From Alphaproteobacteria bacterium (GTDB lineage: Bacteria > Pseudomonadota > Alphaproteobacteria > Micavibrionales > Micavibrionaceae): DNA of 64,000 nucleotides. The stretch is taken from NCBI GenBank assembly GCA_002401965.1, contig NVUR01000021.1, forward strand, positions 1 through 64,000. The letters run 5' to 3'. The translations under genes were made by a program, and so were the position numbers. The notes under the pieces are model-generated. The model saw only the letters and a program-made list of their open reading frames with translations, was not told the origin of the DNA and did not search any database. Shown here piece after piece: positions 1 through 8,502 of this stretch; position 1 is the first letter of the stretch, and each line of letters begins with the position of its first letter.

Positions 1-2
1 CG

Positions 3-104
3 GATTTTAACCCCATAGAAAAGACTTTCAGCGCACTCAAAAAACGAAGACAAGGAATGCAAGAAGGAACAACAATTGACCAACTTATTGTGTCTTATTG
101 TTAA
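3..104 (+). mobile_element. IS630-family transposase, C-terminal tail (cut by window start)
   Basis: The first bases read in frame as a transposase tail beginning DFNPIEKTFSALKK and ending at a TAA at 102-104. The NPIE(K)xFS.LK signature is the C-terminal part of the IS630 DDE domain, including its last acidic residue. Only 33 codons are inside the window, so whether the upstream part is intact cannot be judged. The following IS3-type sequence begins within about 15 bases of the stop, so the IS630 element appears to sit against, or to have inserted into, an older IS3 copy. Confidence 0.7.
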
Positions 105-318
105 TGCTAATTACTATAGCTGAAAGCTATTTTCATACGCTCAAAACCGAGCTAACGTATCATCATAAATTTAAGGATAGACAGGAAGCCAAGCATGTAA
201 TATTTACCCAATGGGTACAGGTGAATATATCGAGATTTTTTATAATCGTATCAGAATACATTCGGCTAATAATTACATGTTGCCTGTGGATTTTGAGCAA
301 ATTCAGAAAGTCGCTTAA
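98..318 (+). pseudogene. IS3-family transposase (OrfB) C-terminal remnant, frameshifted
   Basis: From about 119 one frame reads AESYFHTLKTEL and continues to about 220, matching the end of the IS3 OrfB integrase core (normally ESFFxTLKTEL). The homology then moves to another frame at 223-318, reading EYIEIFYNRIRIHS and ending in TAA at 316-318, which is the usual OrfB terminus (YIE.FYNR.R.HS). One indel near 220 therefore separates the halves. The N-terminal integrase region and the catalytic DD pair are missing, so the copy is dead. The ATG at 98 is not a genuine start. Confidence 0.8.
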
Positions 319-368
319 AAGTTTGTCCGTTAAACTGTTGCCAGATCATTACACTTAATGCCCCTATT

Positions 369-1412
369 CTAACCACCGCCGAAAACATTGTTAATCTGTT
401 GGCTAACACGAATAAAGGTTGTTCGCTTTGGCAACTCCTTCAAACGCCTTGCCCCGACATAAGTACAGGCCGAACGTATACCGCCTAAAATATCTTGCAG
501 CGTACCGGAAACATCTCCGCGATATGGGATTTTCACCGTTTTACCTTCACTGGCGCGATATTCCGCAACGCCGCCCTTATGCTTTGTCATGGCGGTGTCA
601 CTGCTCATCCCATAAAACGTCATGAATTTTTCACCATTTTCCTCAACTAAATCAAGCTCCGCCTGGTCGTGACCAGCGAGCATACCGCCCAGCATAATGA
701 AATCTGCGCCCGCGCCGAACGCCTTGGCAATATCACCCGGAACGGTGCAACCACCATCCGCGCAAATTAAACCACCCAAGCCATGCGCCGCATCCGCGCA
801 CTCAATAATTGCGGAAAGCTGTGGATAACCAACGCCTGTCATTTTACGCGTCGTACACACACTGCCTGGTCCAATACCAACTTTCACAACATCAACGCCT
901 GAGAGGATTAGCTCTTCCACCATTTCACCAGTCACAACGTTACCCGCCATAATGGTTATATCAGGCACCATATCACGCGTACGTTTTACAAAATCAAGGA
1001 AATGCTCGCTATAGCCATTGGCAACATCAAGGCATATCTTATCTATCTTGGAAGGACGTAGCTTTATAAATTCATTCAATTTTTCTTGATCTGCTTTGAC
1101 CATACCAATGCTATACCACGCCGAAATCGGATCATTTTCATCAAAGAACTCTATAAGCTGCTCCAATGGGTAATGTTTGTGCAGCGCGACGCTCATCCCG
1201 CTTTGAGAGCGCAAGAAAGACTTCGCCATATCAAACGTACCAACCCCATCCATATTCGCCGCAATAATAGGAACACCATTGTAGGTACGCCCGCTCCACT
1301 TAAACTGGTAATCGCGCGTAATATCAACATCCTTACGACTTGCCAGCGTTGAACGCTTAGGGCGGATCAAAACATCTTTAAAGTCTAGTTTAACATCTTC
1401 TTCTATACGCAT
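369..1412 (-). CDS. guaC: GMP reductase
   Basis: NADPH-dependent reductive deamination of GMP to IMP in purine salvage, in the cytosol. The 347-residue product has the IMPDH/GMPR TIM-barrel without a CBS insert, which separates it from GuaB. The active-site loop GPGSVCTTR places the catalytic cysteine at residue 186, the same position as in E. coli GuaC, and the phosphate-binding stretch [10 protein letters not shown] follows. Length equals the family norm. It lies 20 bases downstream of a DUF1192 gene on the same strand, probably as one transcript. The left neighbour is an IS remnant ending about 50 bases beyond the stop. Identification is secure. Confidence 0.95.
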   Translation of the reverse strand: MRIEEDVKLDFKDVLIRPKRSTLASRKDVDITRDYQFKWSGRTYNGVPIIAANMDGVGTFDMAKSFLRSQSGMSVALHKHYPLEQLIEFFDENDPISAWYSIGMVKADQEKLNEFIKLRPSKIDKICLDVANGYSEHFLDFVKRTRDMVPDITIMAGNVVTGEMVEELILSGVDVVKVGIGPGSVCTTRKMTGVGYPQLSAIIECADAAHGLGGLICADGGCTVPGDIAKAFGAGADFIMLGGMLAGHDQAELDLVEENGEKFMTFYGMSSDTAMTKHKGGVAEYRASEGKTVKIPYRGDVSGTLQDILGGIRSACTYVGARRLKELPKRTTFIRVSQQINNVFGGG

Positions 1413-1432
1413 GTTTTTCCTTTATAATTTAA

Positions 1433-1615
1433 TTATTTAAAAAATGAATCTGCGGCGTTTTTAGATTTTTCTTTAACCTTCATATCCTGCCTGACTCTGT
1501 CGATTTCTTCTTCCAATTCAACTATATAATCTTTCAAATCAGTAACCGAAAAAAACTCTATATTACGCGGAAATATCGATTCCGCCTTGGGTTTGGGAAG
1601 ATCATCATTGAACAT
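1433..1615 (-). CDS. DUF1192 family small protein
   Basis: A 60-residue cytosolic protein typical of alphaproteobacteria, function unknown. It shows the family layout: an N-terminal DDLPKPK segment, a central SVTDL motif, an amphipathic helix rich in Glu (VELEEEIDRVRQ) likely to form a coiled coil, and the C-terminal AADSFFK ending. The ATG at 1615 is chosen over an in-frame ATG at 1645 because a GGAG lies about ten bases before it and family members start with similar MxxDDLP sequence. It is followed by guaC after 20 bases. The link to guaC is positional only. Confidence 0.8.
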   Translation of the reverse strand: MFNDDLPKPKAESIFPRNIEFFSVTDLKDYIVELEEEIDRVRQDMKVKEKSKNAADSFFK

Positions 1616-1809
1616 TATGGCATCACTCCGTGGTAGAGGCATCAAGATACATCAATTATATACAATTCTTCGTTAATAAAAAGCTGGCATTTGTGAAAAA
1701 ACTCGCTTATATTCTGCTCGTTCCCTAAACATTTTGTTTAAACACCGCATTGAACCGAGGGACGGGTTTCGATGTTACAATTGTTGAAATATTATTTCAG
1801 GAGAAAAAA

Positions 1810-2502
1810 ATGGCCAAGGCCGTCGCACAAACACCTACACTGCTTATGCCAAAGGCAACATCTGTATGGCTGATCGAGAATACTGCACTTACGTTCAAAC
1901 AGATCGCACTTTTCACAGAGATCACAGAGATCGAAATCGAGGCTCTGGCCAATGAAGAAATCGGCAGAGGTCTTGTTGGGCGCTCCCCTATTGATCATGG
2001 TGAACTTACAAAAACAGAGTTAGAGCGTTGCGAAGCCGATCCAGCAGCACACCTTAAAATCGCAAAAAGAGACCTTCCTGCAGTGAAGGCACGCTCCAAA
2101 GGGCCACGTTATACGCCTGTATCAAAACGCGGTGATAAACCAGATGCTATTGCTTTCCTCGTTAAAAATCACCCTGAAATTTCAGACGCACAGATTTGCA
2201 AACTTGTTGGGACAACAAAGCCAACAATCTTGGCAATTCGTGAGCGCACGCACCCAAGCACACCAAATTTACGTCCGCGCCATCCTGCGGATCTGGGGTT
2301 ATGTTCTTATCAAGAATTTGAAGTTGCCTATCACAAAGGGCTAAAAGCAGCAGGAAAAGATCCTGAGGCCGTTAAAGCCGCATTGGAAGCACAACAAAAA
2401 CAGGAGTTAGAAGAATCTGCACAAAACCAAAGCAATAATTCACCGACAGGTGGGTTTGATTTTTCAAACTTTATGCCTGATACGTCCGACGCATCAGAAT
2501 AA
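1810..2502 (+). CDS. trcR: TrcR-type cell-cycle transcriptional regulator (DUF1013)
   Basis: A 230-residue DNA-binding protein confined to alphaproteobacteria; the family is annotated as cell cycle transcriptional regulator TrcR. It begins in the characteristic way (LLMPKATSVWLIENTALTF), where an HTH-like segment selects on IEIEALANEEIGRGLVG, and a second conserved block follows (FLVKNHPEISDAQICKLVGT, then TILAIRERTH). The C-terminus is a Gln/Asn/Ser-rich tail and probably disordered. The ATG at 1810 has AGGAG six bases upstream; the in-frame ATG at 1750 would add 20 residues without family support. It stands alone between divergent DUF1192 and a convergent DUF924 gene and ends in a strong hairpin. 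Confidence 0.85.
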   Translation: MAKAVAQTPTLLMPKATSVWLIENTALTFKQIALFTEITEIEIEALANEEIGRGLVGRSPIDHGELTKTELERCEADPAAHLKIAKRDLPAVKARSKGPRYTPVSKRGDKPDAIAFLVKNHPEISDAQICKLVGTTKPTILAIRERTHPSTPNLRPRHPADLGLCSYQEFEVAYHKGLKAAGKDPEAVKAALEAQQKQELEESAQNQSNNSPTGGFDFSNFMPDTSDASE

Positions 2503-2526
2503 TAGATACGCGTTTTACGCATTAAG

Positions 2527-2553
2527 AAAGCCGGGGAATGCCTCCGGCTTTTA
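2527..2553. terminator. Bidirectional intrinsic terminator between trcR and DUF924 gene
   Basis: AAAGCCGG at 2527-2534 pairs perfectly with CCGGCTTT at 2544-2551, with a nine-base loop. On the plus strand it is followed by TTATTTT. On the minus strand the stem is followed by a shorter T-rich run, so it may serve both convergent genes. Confidence 0.8.
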
Positions 2554-2602
2554 TTTTGGGATATCATTATTTCAAATCAAAAAGAGAGGTTTTATTGTCC
2601 TT

Positions 2603-3154
2603 TTAAAATCCCGCACCAGGCAAATCAATATAGTCAAGCTCCTCCCCTGAGCTTTCGCGGCCTAGAATTTTGTTTCTATGGGCGAAACGTCCGAACTTCT
2701 CGATAACCTCAAGGTGCTTCAACGCGTAATCATAGCTGAGCGGGTCATCATCTTTCATGGCTTCAAACAACGAAACACTGCGCCTTTGCTCTATAACATT
2801 TTCACTATGCATAAATGGCATATAAACGAATCTACGCTTTACTGGTGACAAAAGTTGGTCAAGCCCCTTATGGAGAGCCTCTTTTACGACAAGCAGAACT
2901 TTATCATCCGTTTCAAACGCCTTGGGCGAATCACGGAACATGTTACGCGGGAATTGGTCCAGTACCAAACAAAGCGCAAGCACCCCTTCCGCATCATTCG
3001 CCCAATCAGCACATAACCCTTTACGCGCCATATCATACGTCACCATAAAGCGTTCTTTGATATCATCATCAAATGGATCACTTTTTTGAAACCATTGCTG
3101 CGGCGAAATTTCTTCAAACCAAAATTTAAGGACTTCCTGCTTTGTATCCCGCAT
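2603..3154 (-). CDS. DUF924 family protein
   Basis: A 183-residue soluble protein of the DUF924 family (TPR-like all-helical fold, function unknown). Family signatures visible are VLKFWFEE at the N-terminus, WFQKSDPFDDDIKERF, the core LCLVLDQFPRNMFR, the MPFMHSEN block and the C-terminal GRFAHRNKILGRES. Length is that of the family. It lies about 80 bases downstream of petC on the same strand but beyond a likely terminator hairpin, so it probably has its own transcript. No functional link to its neighbours can be stated. Confidence 0.9.
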   Translation of the reverse strand: MRDTKQEVLKFWFEEISPQQWFQKSDPFDDDIKERFMVTYDMARKGLCADWANDAEGVLALCLVLDQFPRNMFRDSPKAFETDDKVLLVVKEALHKGLDQLLSPVKRRFVYMPFMHSENVIEQRRSVSLFEAMKDDDPLSYDYALKHLEVIEKFGRFAHRNKILGRESSGEELDYIDLPGAGF

Positions 3155-3174
3155 TTTTTATTCCCCCTAGAATA

Positions 3175-3206
3175 AAATGCGCCCGCATAAACAAACAGAC
3201 GCATTT
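3175..3206 (-). terminator. Probable terminator after petABC
   Basis: AAATGCG at 3175-3181 pairs with CGCATTT at 3200-3206 around an 18-base loop. Read on the minus strand, the second arm runs into TTTTATT. It lies just after the petC stop and before the DUF924 start. The long loop makes it less certain than the other hairpins listed. Confidence 0.5.
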
Positions 3207-3232
3207 CAAAACTTTACTTATTGCGCCTTTAA

Positions 3233-4003
3233 CTAATGCGCATCAGACCAAATTTTACGTTTCACTGACAGCATAACACCAGCAAACATCAATAAGAAAA
3301 TAATCACCTTAAACCCTGTAGATTTACGCTCTTCCATATGCGGATCAGCGCCCCATGTTAAGAACTGGACAACATCTTGTGCATATTGATCCAAAGTTTC
3401 AGGCGTTCCATCTTCGTAGGAGACCTGCCCCTCCATCAAGGGCGGCGCCATGGAAAGCTTATGCCCTGGGAAATATGTGTTCCAATATTGTCCTTCCGCG
3501 ACTTCCTCACCATGCGGTGGATGCTCCTCATACCCCGTAATCAAAGCATGAACATAGTTAGAGCCATTACCACGCGCCTTTGTAATCAAAGACAAATCAG
3601 GTGGCAAAGCCCCGCCATTGGCATATTTCGCAGCATTATCATTCGCAAATGGAGAGATAAAAGCATCACTTGGTAGTGCTGGGCGCTCAAACATCTCGCC
3701 TTCATCATTTGGCTCTTTATTAATAACGGTATATTCTGCCGCAATATTCTTGATTTGCGCTTCGTTATACCCCAAAGCCTCCAAGTTGCGGAAATACACG
3801 CGCTTCATCGCATGACAAGAGGAACAAACTTCACGATATATTTTATAACCGCGCTGCATTGCGGCTTTATCATATGTTCCGAATGCGCCGCTAAAGCTCC
3901 AATCCTGTGAAGGAATGGCAGGACCATCGCCGCCACTGGCAAGAGCCGCAGAAACAGGCGTTAGACCAATAATAAGTGTCGTTAAGACATTACGAATAAA
4001 CAT
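3233..4003 (-). CDS. petC: Cytochrome c1 of the bc1 complex
   Basis: Electron carrier of ubiquinol-cytochrome c reductase: it takes electrons from the Rieske centre and passes them to soluble cytochrome c. The 256-residue precursor has a Sec signal peptide ending near ALASG (residues 1-22), a covalent haem c site CSSCH at 60-64, a distal Met in the KLSMAPPL block, and a single C-terminal membrane anchor (about 230-250) with a basic stop-transfer end. It is the third gene of petA-petB-petC, three bases after the petB stop. All features are those of the family. Confidence 0.96.
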   Translation of the reverse strand: MFIRNVLTTLIIGLTPVSAALASGGDGPAIPSQDWSFSGAFGTYDKAAMQRGYKIYREVCSSCHAMKRVYFRNLEALGYNEAQIKNIAAEYTVINKEPNDEGEMFERPALPSDAFISPFANDNAAKYANGGALPPDLSLITKARGNGSNYVHALITGYEEHPPHGEEVAEGQYWNTYFPGHKLSMAPPLMEGQVSYEDGTPETLDQYAQDVVQFLTWGADPHMEERKSTGFKVIIFLLMFAGVMLSVKRKIWSDAH

Positions 4004-4006
4004 GAA

Positions 4007-5566
4007 CTATGCTCCTGCTTTTTGTTTTTTTGCCAAGACCGCTTCATGAATAGAGGTCGGTAATTCCCGTCCTTTTTCAAATCGGCTGAGAAGTGGCAGA
4101 ATGATGAGGAAGAATGAGAAATACAGCGCCGTGAAAGCTTGCGCAACCATTGTATTATCAAGCGCCAATACCGTAGGTTCATGCCCTGCTTCAATATGAT
4201 CTGCATTACCATGTTCTATGGCTTCACACGCCTGTGCATCACCTAAACATGTTGACAAATAGACTTTGTCTGATGGCTGTGACCCTGCATACCCAAGGAT
4301 AAAAACGGATAATGTAAAGACGAGAACAGCAATACGAAACAATGGGCGGAAACGCGCAGAGCGGATTGGATGGCTATCCAACCATGGCAGAACTACCAGC
4401 AAGCCAATTGATCCAAACATCGCCAGAACGCCGCCGAATTTAGCAGAGATCGGCACGTCAGTTGACGCAGTCATTGGTATCGCCCAAGTCTGATTAAAAT
4501 CAGCCAACAGACCAAACACAGCCAAACCACTGCCCGCGACAAGTAACAATATGCCTTGTGCACCGGAAAGGTATTTAGGCTTGTAACGCCAGATAAACTC
4601 AACCATGAACACAGCCAATAAACCAAGGCCAGCCAGCATGAAGAGGTTAAAGTTAAACGTAATAGCACGCAAAATCGCATAGAATGGCAGGAAGTACCAT
4701 TCCGGTACAATATGCGGCGGTGTAACAAGCGGATTAGCAGGAATATAGTTATCCGGATGTCCTAATGCATCAGGGGCGTAGAACACGAACCATGCATACA
4801 GGATCATAAAGATAATCATGCCAAAGAAATCTTTCATCGTATAATAAGGATGAAACGGCAATGTATCTTGCGGACCTTTTGGCTCAATCCCCAAAGGATT
4901 GTTTGATCCTGTGACATGCAATGCCCAGATGTGCAAGAACACAACGGCAAAAATCACAAACGGCAGCAGATAATGCAGTGCGAAAAATCGGGTCAAAGTC
5001 GCATTATCAATCGAAAAACCACCTAAGAGAAGTGGCATGATATATTGTTCACCAACGAAGGGAATTGCCGAGAACAAATTGGTGATAACAGTCGCGCCCC
5101 AAAGACTCATCTGTCCCCAAGGAAGGACATAGCCAATAAACGCCGTTGCCATCATCAACAAGAAAATAACAACACCCAAAATCCACAACAATTCCCGTGG
5201 CCCTTTGTAGGAGCCATAATATATACCGCGGAACATATGAATATAGACAGCAATAAAGAAGAAGGACGCGCCGTTCATATGTAGATTACGCAATAACCAA
5301 CCACCGTTAACATCACGCGTAATGCGCTCAACACTATCAAAGGCAAGCTTTGTATCGGCCGTATAATGCATTGCCAGAACAATTCCGGTAACAATCATCG
5401 TGATTAGCATGAACATGGCAATCGCACCAAAGTTCCAGAACCAGTTAAAATTACGCGGCGTTGGAAACACCCCATACTCTTTTTGCATCATTGTAAAAAT
5501 AGGTAGACGTGAGTCGACCCATTCTATGATCGGATTATCAAATCCTTCGCGAGGTGCATGTCCCAT
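4007..5566 (-). CDS. petB: Cytochrome b of the bc1 complex, with two internal insertions
   Basis: Membrane core of ubiquinol-cytochrome c reductase carrying haems bL and bH and the quinone sites. Haem ligands are in place as two pairs 14 residues apart (His96/His110 and His198/His212), and the Qo-site PEWY motif is at 288-291. At 519 residues it is longer than the roughly 400-440 usual in alphaproteobacteria. The excess is in two places. Residues about 303-376 lie between ILRAI and the conserved [11 protein letters not shown] and look like two extra hydrophobic helices. Residues about 437-470 form a loop with two Cys and several Glu/His between the last helices. The frame is continuous, so this is not an assembly artefact of a stop or shift. 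Confidence 0.95.
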   Translation of the reverse strand: MGHAPREGFDNPIIEWVDSRLPIFTMMQKEYGVFPTPRNFNWFWNFGAIAMFMLITMIVTGIVLAMHYTADTKLAFDSVERITRDVNGGWLLRNLHMNGASFFFIAVYIHMFRGIYYGSYKGPRELLWILGVVIFLLMMATAFIGYVLPWGQMSLWGATVITNLFSAIPFVGEQYIMPLLLGGFSIDNATLTRFFALHYLLPFVIFAVVFLHIWALHVTGSNNPLGIEPKGPQDTLPFHPYYTMKDFFGMIIFMILYAWFVFYAPDALGHPDNYIPANPLVTPPHIVPEWYFLPFYAILRAITFNFNLFMLAGLGLLAVFMVEFIWRYKPKYLSGAQGILLLVAGSGLAVFGLLADFNQTWAIPMTASTDVPISAKFGGVLAMFGSIGLLVVLPWLDSHPIRSARFRPLFRIAVLVFTLSVFILGYAGSQPSDKVYLSTCLGDAQACEAIEHGNADHIEAGHEPTVLALDNTMVAQAFTALYFSFFLIILPLLSRFEKGRELPTSIHEAVLAKKQKAGA

Positions 5567-5571
5567 CTCTC

Positions 5572-6132
5572 TTATCCAATCCTGATTGTTGTGTCGTTAA
5601 TAAATTCATAAGGCGGTACGGCCAAATTCTTAGGCGCAGGGCCTTTGCGAATACGACCGGATGTGTCGTAGTGCGATCCATGGCATGGACAGAACCAGCC
5701 ACCGTAATCGCCACGTGTATCTGTCATTTTTTGTCCGACAGGTACACAGCCAAGATGTGTACATACCCCCACAGTCACCAACCATTCCGGACGTTGCACA
5801 CGTTCTTGGTCAGATTGTTTGTCCGTCAAGGATTGTACTTCCACGGCCTCGGCCATTTTAATTTCTTCTTCGGTTCTGTGACGAACAAAGACAGGCTTTC
5901 CCTGCCACATAATTGTTTTTGCTTCGCCCTTTGGGATACCGCTGATATCCACTTCAACCGTGGCCAGTGCCAAGGTATCTTTCGCAGGATTCAGGGAATT
6001 AATAAGCGGCCATGCGGCAAGCGCACCACCGACCACACCAAAGGCGGAGGCCAGCAATTGCATAAAATCGCGACGGGTCTCGCCATTTTCGCTGTGTGAA
6101 TTATCATTTTTTGTTTTTGTATCGGCTGACAT
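5572..6132 (-). CDS. petA: Rieske iron-sulfur subunit of the bc1 complex
   Basis: [2Fe-2S] subunit that takes the first electron from ubiquinol at the Qo site. The 186-residue product has an RRDF twin-arginine-type motif at residues 20-23 ahead of a single N-terminal membrane helix (about 27-45), then the cluster ligands CTHLGC (124-129) and CPCHGSHYD (148-156), which supply two Cys and two His plus the disulfide Cys pair. It is the first gene of petABC; petB starts five bases downstream. The 138 bases upstream, shared with divergent trmL, must hold the operon promoter. Confidence 0.96.
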   Translation of the reverse strand: MSADTKTKNDNSHSENGETRRDFMQLLASAFGVVGGALAAWPLINSLNPAKDTLALATVEVDISGIPKGEAKTIMWQGKPVFVRHRTEEEIKMAEAVEVQSLTDKQSDQERVQRPEWLVTVGVCTHLGCVPVGQKMTDTRGDYGGWFCPCHGSHYDTSGRIRKGPAPKNLAVPPYEFINDTTIRIG

Positions 6133-6270
6133 TTTTCGTCTGAACCTCTTTAAATTGTATAGAATCTAATATTGAAACAGTGTTTTAGCCCCCTCTTTAT
6201 AATAGATCAAGCCAAACCTTTCCAGCCCTTAAAAGAAAATTGTAATCTTATGCAATAAAGTTTAATAAAT

Positions 6271-6750
6271 ATGAGCCATATAGCACAGGAGAAGACATTG
6301 AAAATAGCCCTATACCAACCCGACATCCCCCAAAATCTGGGCGCTATGATGCGGCTGTGTGCGTGTATGGGGGCTTCGCTGGATATCATAGAGCCCTGTG
6401 GATTTCTATGGGATGCAAGGAAGATCAGACAATCCGCGATGGATTATTACGACAAAATAACAATAACGCGCCATAATAGTTGGAATGACTTTATTGATCT
6501 GTATCAAGGCAAGCATCGCATAATTTTGATGTCTACAAAGACAGAAACGCCCTACGCCGACTTTAAATTTCAGCAAGATGATATTTTACTGGCTGGCAGA
6601 GAAAGCGCAGGCGTTCCTGAAAATGTGCATGAGAGCGTGAATAACCGTATTTGTATTCCAATGAAGCATGGGCTTCGCTCTTTAAATATAGTAAATGCTA
6701 CATCCATGATACTGGGTGAAGCGATCAGACAAACGGAATGGACGACATGA
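6271..6750 (+). CDS. trmL: tRNA (cytidine/uridine-34-2'-O)-methyltransferase TrmL
   Basis: SPOUT-class methyltransferase that modifies the ribose of the wobble base in tRNA-Leu isoacceptors using SAM. The 159-residue length matches TrmL. Knot motifs are present: PQNLGAMMRL near the N-terminus, AGRESAGVP at about residues 109-117, and the C-terminal IPMKHGLRSLNIVNA with the family's invariant Arg-Ser-Leu-Asn. The gene overlaps hemF by four bases (ATGA), so the two are translationally coupled. It diverges from petA. Confidence 0.92.
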   Translation: MSHIAQEKTLKIALYQPDIPQNLGAMMRLCACMGASLDIIEPCGFLWDARKIRQSAMDYYDKITITRHNSWNDFIDLYQGKHRIILMSTKTETPYADFKFQQDDILLAGRESAGVPENVHESVNNRICIPMKHGLRSLNIVNATSMILGEAIRQTEWTT

Positions 6751-7628
6751 TGGATCAGAAAAAACAAACCGCCGCAGCATGGTTTAAAGACCTGCAAGAT
6801 CAAATTTGCAACGTTTTTGAAGACATAGAGCAAGAGCTGTCAGCGGGATCAAAAGCTGATTTACCCGCCGGAAAGTTTGAAAAAACCGAGTGGGAACGTG
6901 AAGACACGGACGCGCAAAACGAATCAGGCTCTGTTTTAAATGGTGGCGGGCGTATGGCGGTCATGCGGGGGCGTGTTTTTGAAAAGGTTGGTGTGAATTA
7001 TTCATTGGTTCATGGTAAATTCTCCGAAGAGTTTGCAAAACAAATTCCGGGCGCGGAAGAAAGCAATGGCGAGTTTTGGGCATCGGGCGTCTCATTAGTC
7101 GCACACATGCACTCCCCGCTTGTTCCTGCTGTTCATATGAATACACGGATGATCGCAACGTCTAAAAGCTGGTTCGGTGGTGGCGCAGATTTAACGCCAA
7201 TGTTCCCTGATGAGCAAGACACACATGACTTTCACGCCGCGTTCAAGACCTGCTGTGACAAACATGATCCTGAATATTACCCCGAATTTAAAAAATGGTG
7301 TGACCGATATTTCTTCCTCCCCCACAGGAACGAACCGCGCGGTGTAGGTGGCATATTCTTTGATTATCTGGATCGCAAAGATTGGGGTGATAATTTTACC
7401 TTTACGCAAGATGTTGGCACAACCTTCAAAGATATATATGCTACTCTGGTTCGTCGCTCCATGCATAAAGACTGGACCCCAGAACAACGTGAGCATCAGC
7501 TGATAAAGCGCGGACGTTACGTTGAATTTAACCTGCTCTATGATCGCGGTACGCAATTTGGTTTAAAAACTGGTGGGAATACGGATGCAATCCTGATGTC
7601 CATGCCACCAGAAGCAAAATGGCCTTAG
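6747..7628 (+). CDS. hemF: Oxygen-dependent coproporphyrinogen III oxidase
   Basis: Converts coproporphyrinogen III to protoporphyrinogen IX by two oxidative decarboxylations in haem synthesis. Conserved blocks include GGGRMAVMRGRVFEKVGVN, the histidine-rich SLVAHMHSPLVPAVHMNTR, FGGGADLTPM and the C-terminal KRGRYVEFNLLYDRGT. About 293 residues from the ATG at 6747, which overlaps the trmL stop as ATGA and has GGA nine bases upstream; an ATG at 6738 is possible. Aerobic haem synthesis fits with the cytochrome bc1 genes next door. Confidence 0.94.
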   Translation: MMDQKKQTAAAWFKDLQDQICNVFEDIEQELSAGSKADLPAGKFEKTEWEREDTDAQNESGSVLNGGGRMAVMRGRVFEKVGVNYSLVHGKFSEEFAKQIPGAEESNGEFWASGVSLVAHMHSPLVPAVHMNTRMIATSKSWFGGGADLTPMFPDEQDTHDFHAAFKTCCDKHDPEYYPEFKKWCDRYFFLPHRNEPRGVGGIFFDYLDRKDWGDNFTFTQDVGTTFKDIYATLVRRSMHKDWTPEQREHQLIKRGRYVEFNLLYDRGTQFGLKTGGNTDAILMSMPPEAKWP

Positions 7629-7701
7629 ACTAATCAATTTGATTTTCCTCATTTTTATTTGCTATAGTTATATCAAATAATGATGGGGGATATTATTTGC
7701 G

Positions 7702-8493
7702 ATGCTAAATTCTCAAGAAAAACACTTAAGCTCTAATGGAAAGGCGGGCAACACTGCTGATCCATCGACACCCGCTTTGGATGAAAATGTTCTAACTATT
7801 ACATCTATGAACGATATTCCAAACTTCGGTAGCGAACAATATAAAGGTGGGATACAGGAGAATGCATTACCAAAAGAAGTCATCAATGATATTCTAAGCC
7901 TGTCGCCAGAACAAAAATCGCCGCTCATCGGAAAGCCAGTCAACATAGATCCTGAAACAGGACGCGTTGATTTTCCACAAACATTTAGAGATATTTTATC
8001 ATCAGAAACCTTAGAATACATAGACAGTTTTTCGCAAAAATTTAACGCAATTGGGGACTGGTCTGCACAATTCCTTATTCAATCTCATCTTGGCACAAGA
8101 CAAAAAGCCGAGAGCTTTCACCCTGATTCATGGTGCGCCGACGTAGAGCGCCAAATTCGCGCTTTTTCCAGTATATCCGATACTCCAGAAGGACAACAAC
8201 ACGAAACAGAACTTTTAATGACTGACGGACTGGATTTAAAAGAAGTTCAGAACACCTTTCAACATAAGGGATCCTATGAAACATTGCCAGAGCCATACAA
8301 TAATCGCATACTACCTATAAAATCAGGCGACATGGTCTTCATAAAAGGACTCGGCGACGGAAAAAACAGCATATTAAGAGACGCATTTATTCACCGTGCT
8401 CCTCCTCATAAAAATTCATATCCCGAAGAAGGAAAACAAAGAGATACGCTAATATGGCAACGTCAAATCTCATTCGAGCAAGATTTCGGCTAG
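7702..8493 (+). CDS. Hypothetical protein, weakly DUF1826-like
   Basis: A 263-residue soluble protein without signal peptide or membrane helix. The C-terminal half has FHPDSW (about residues 132-137), then SGDMVFIKGLGDG, then FIHRAPPH. An early H-x-D and a late HR(A/S)P around a GD-x-v-x-l-KG strand resemble the DUF1826 / 2-oxoglutarate-oxygenase-like pattern, but I recognise this only weakly. The N-terminal 60 residues are Ser/Asn-rich and low in conservation signals. It follows hemF by about 70 AT-rich bases and converges on the CCA gene. The assignment is tentative. Confidence 0.55.
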   Translation: MLNSQEKHLSSNGKAGNTADPSTPALDENVLTITSMNDIPNFGSEQYKGGIQENALPKEVINDILSLSPEQKSPLIGKPVNIDPETGRVDFPQTFRDILSSETLEYIDSFSQKFNAIGDWSAQFLIQSHLGTRQKAESFHPDSWCADVERQIRAFSSISDTPEGQQHETELLMTDGLDLKEVQNTFQHKGSYETLPEPYNNRILPIKSGDMVFIKGLGDGKNSILRDAFIHRAPPHKNSYPEEGKQRDTLIWQRQISFEQDFG

Positions 8494-8502
8494 ATACCCA
8501 AT

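Noticed and set aside
1750-1809. N-terminal extension of TrcR from the ATG at 1750
   Set aside because: The 20 extra residues do not match the family, and AGGAG sits directly before the ATG at 1810.
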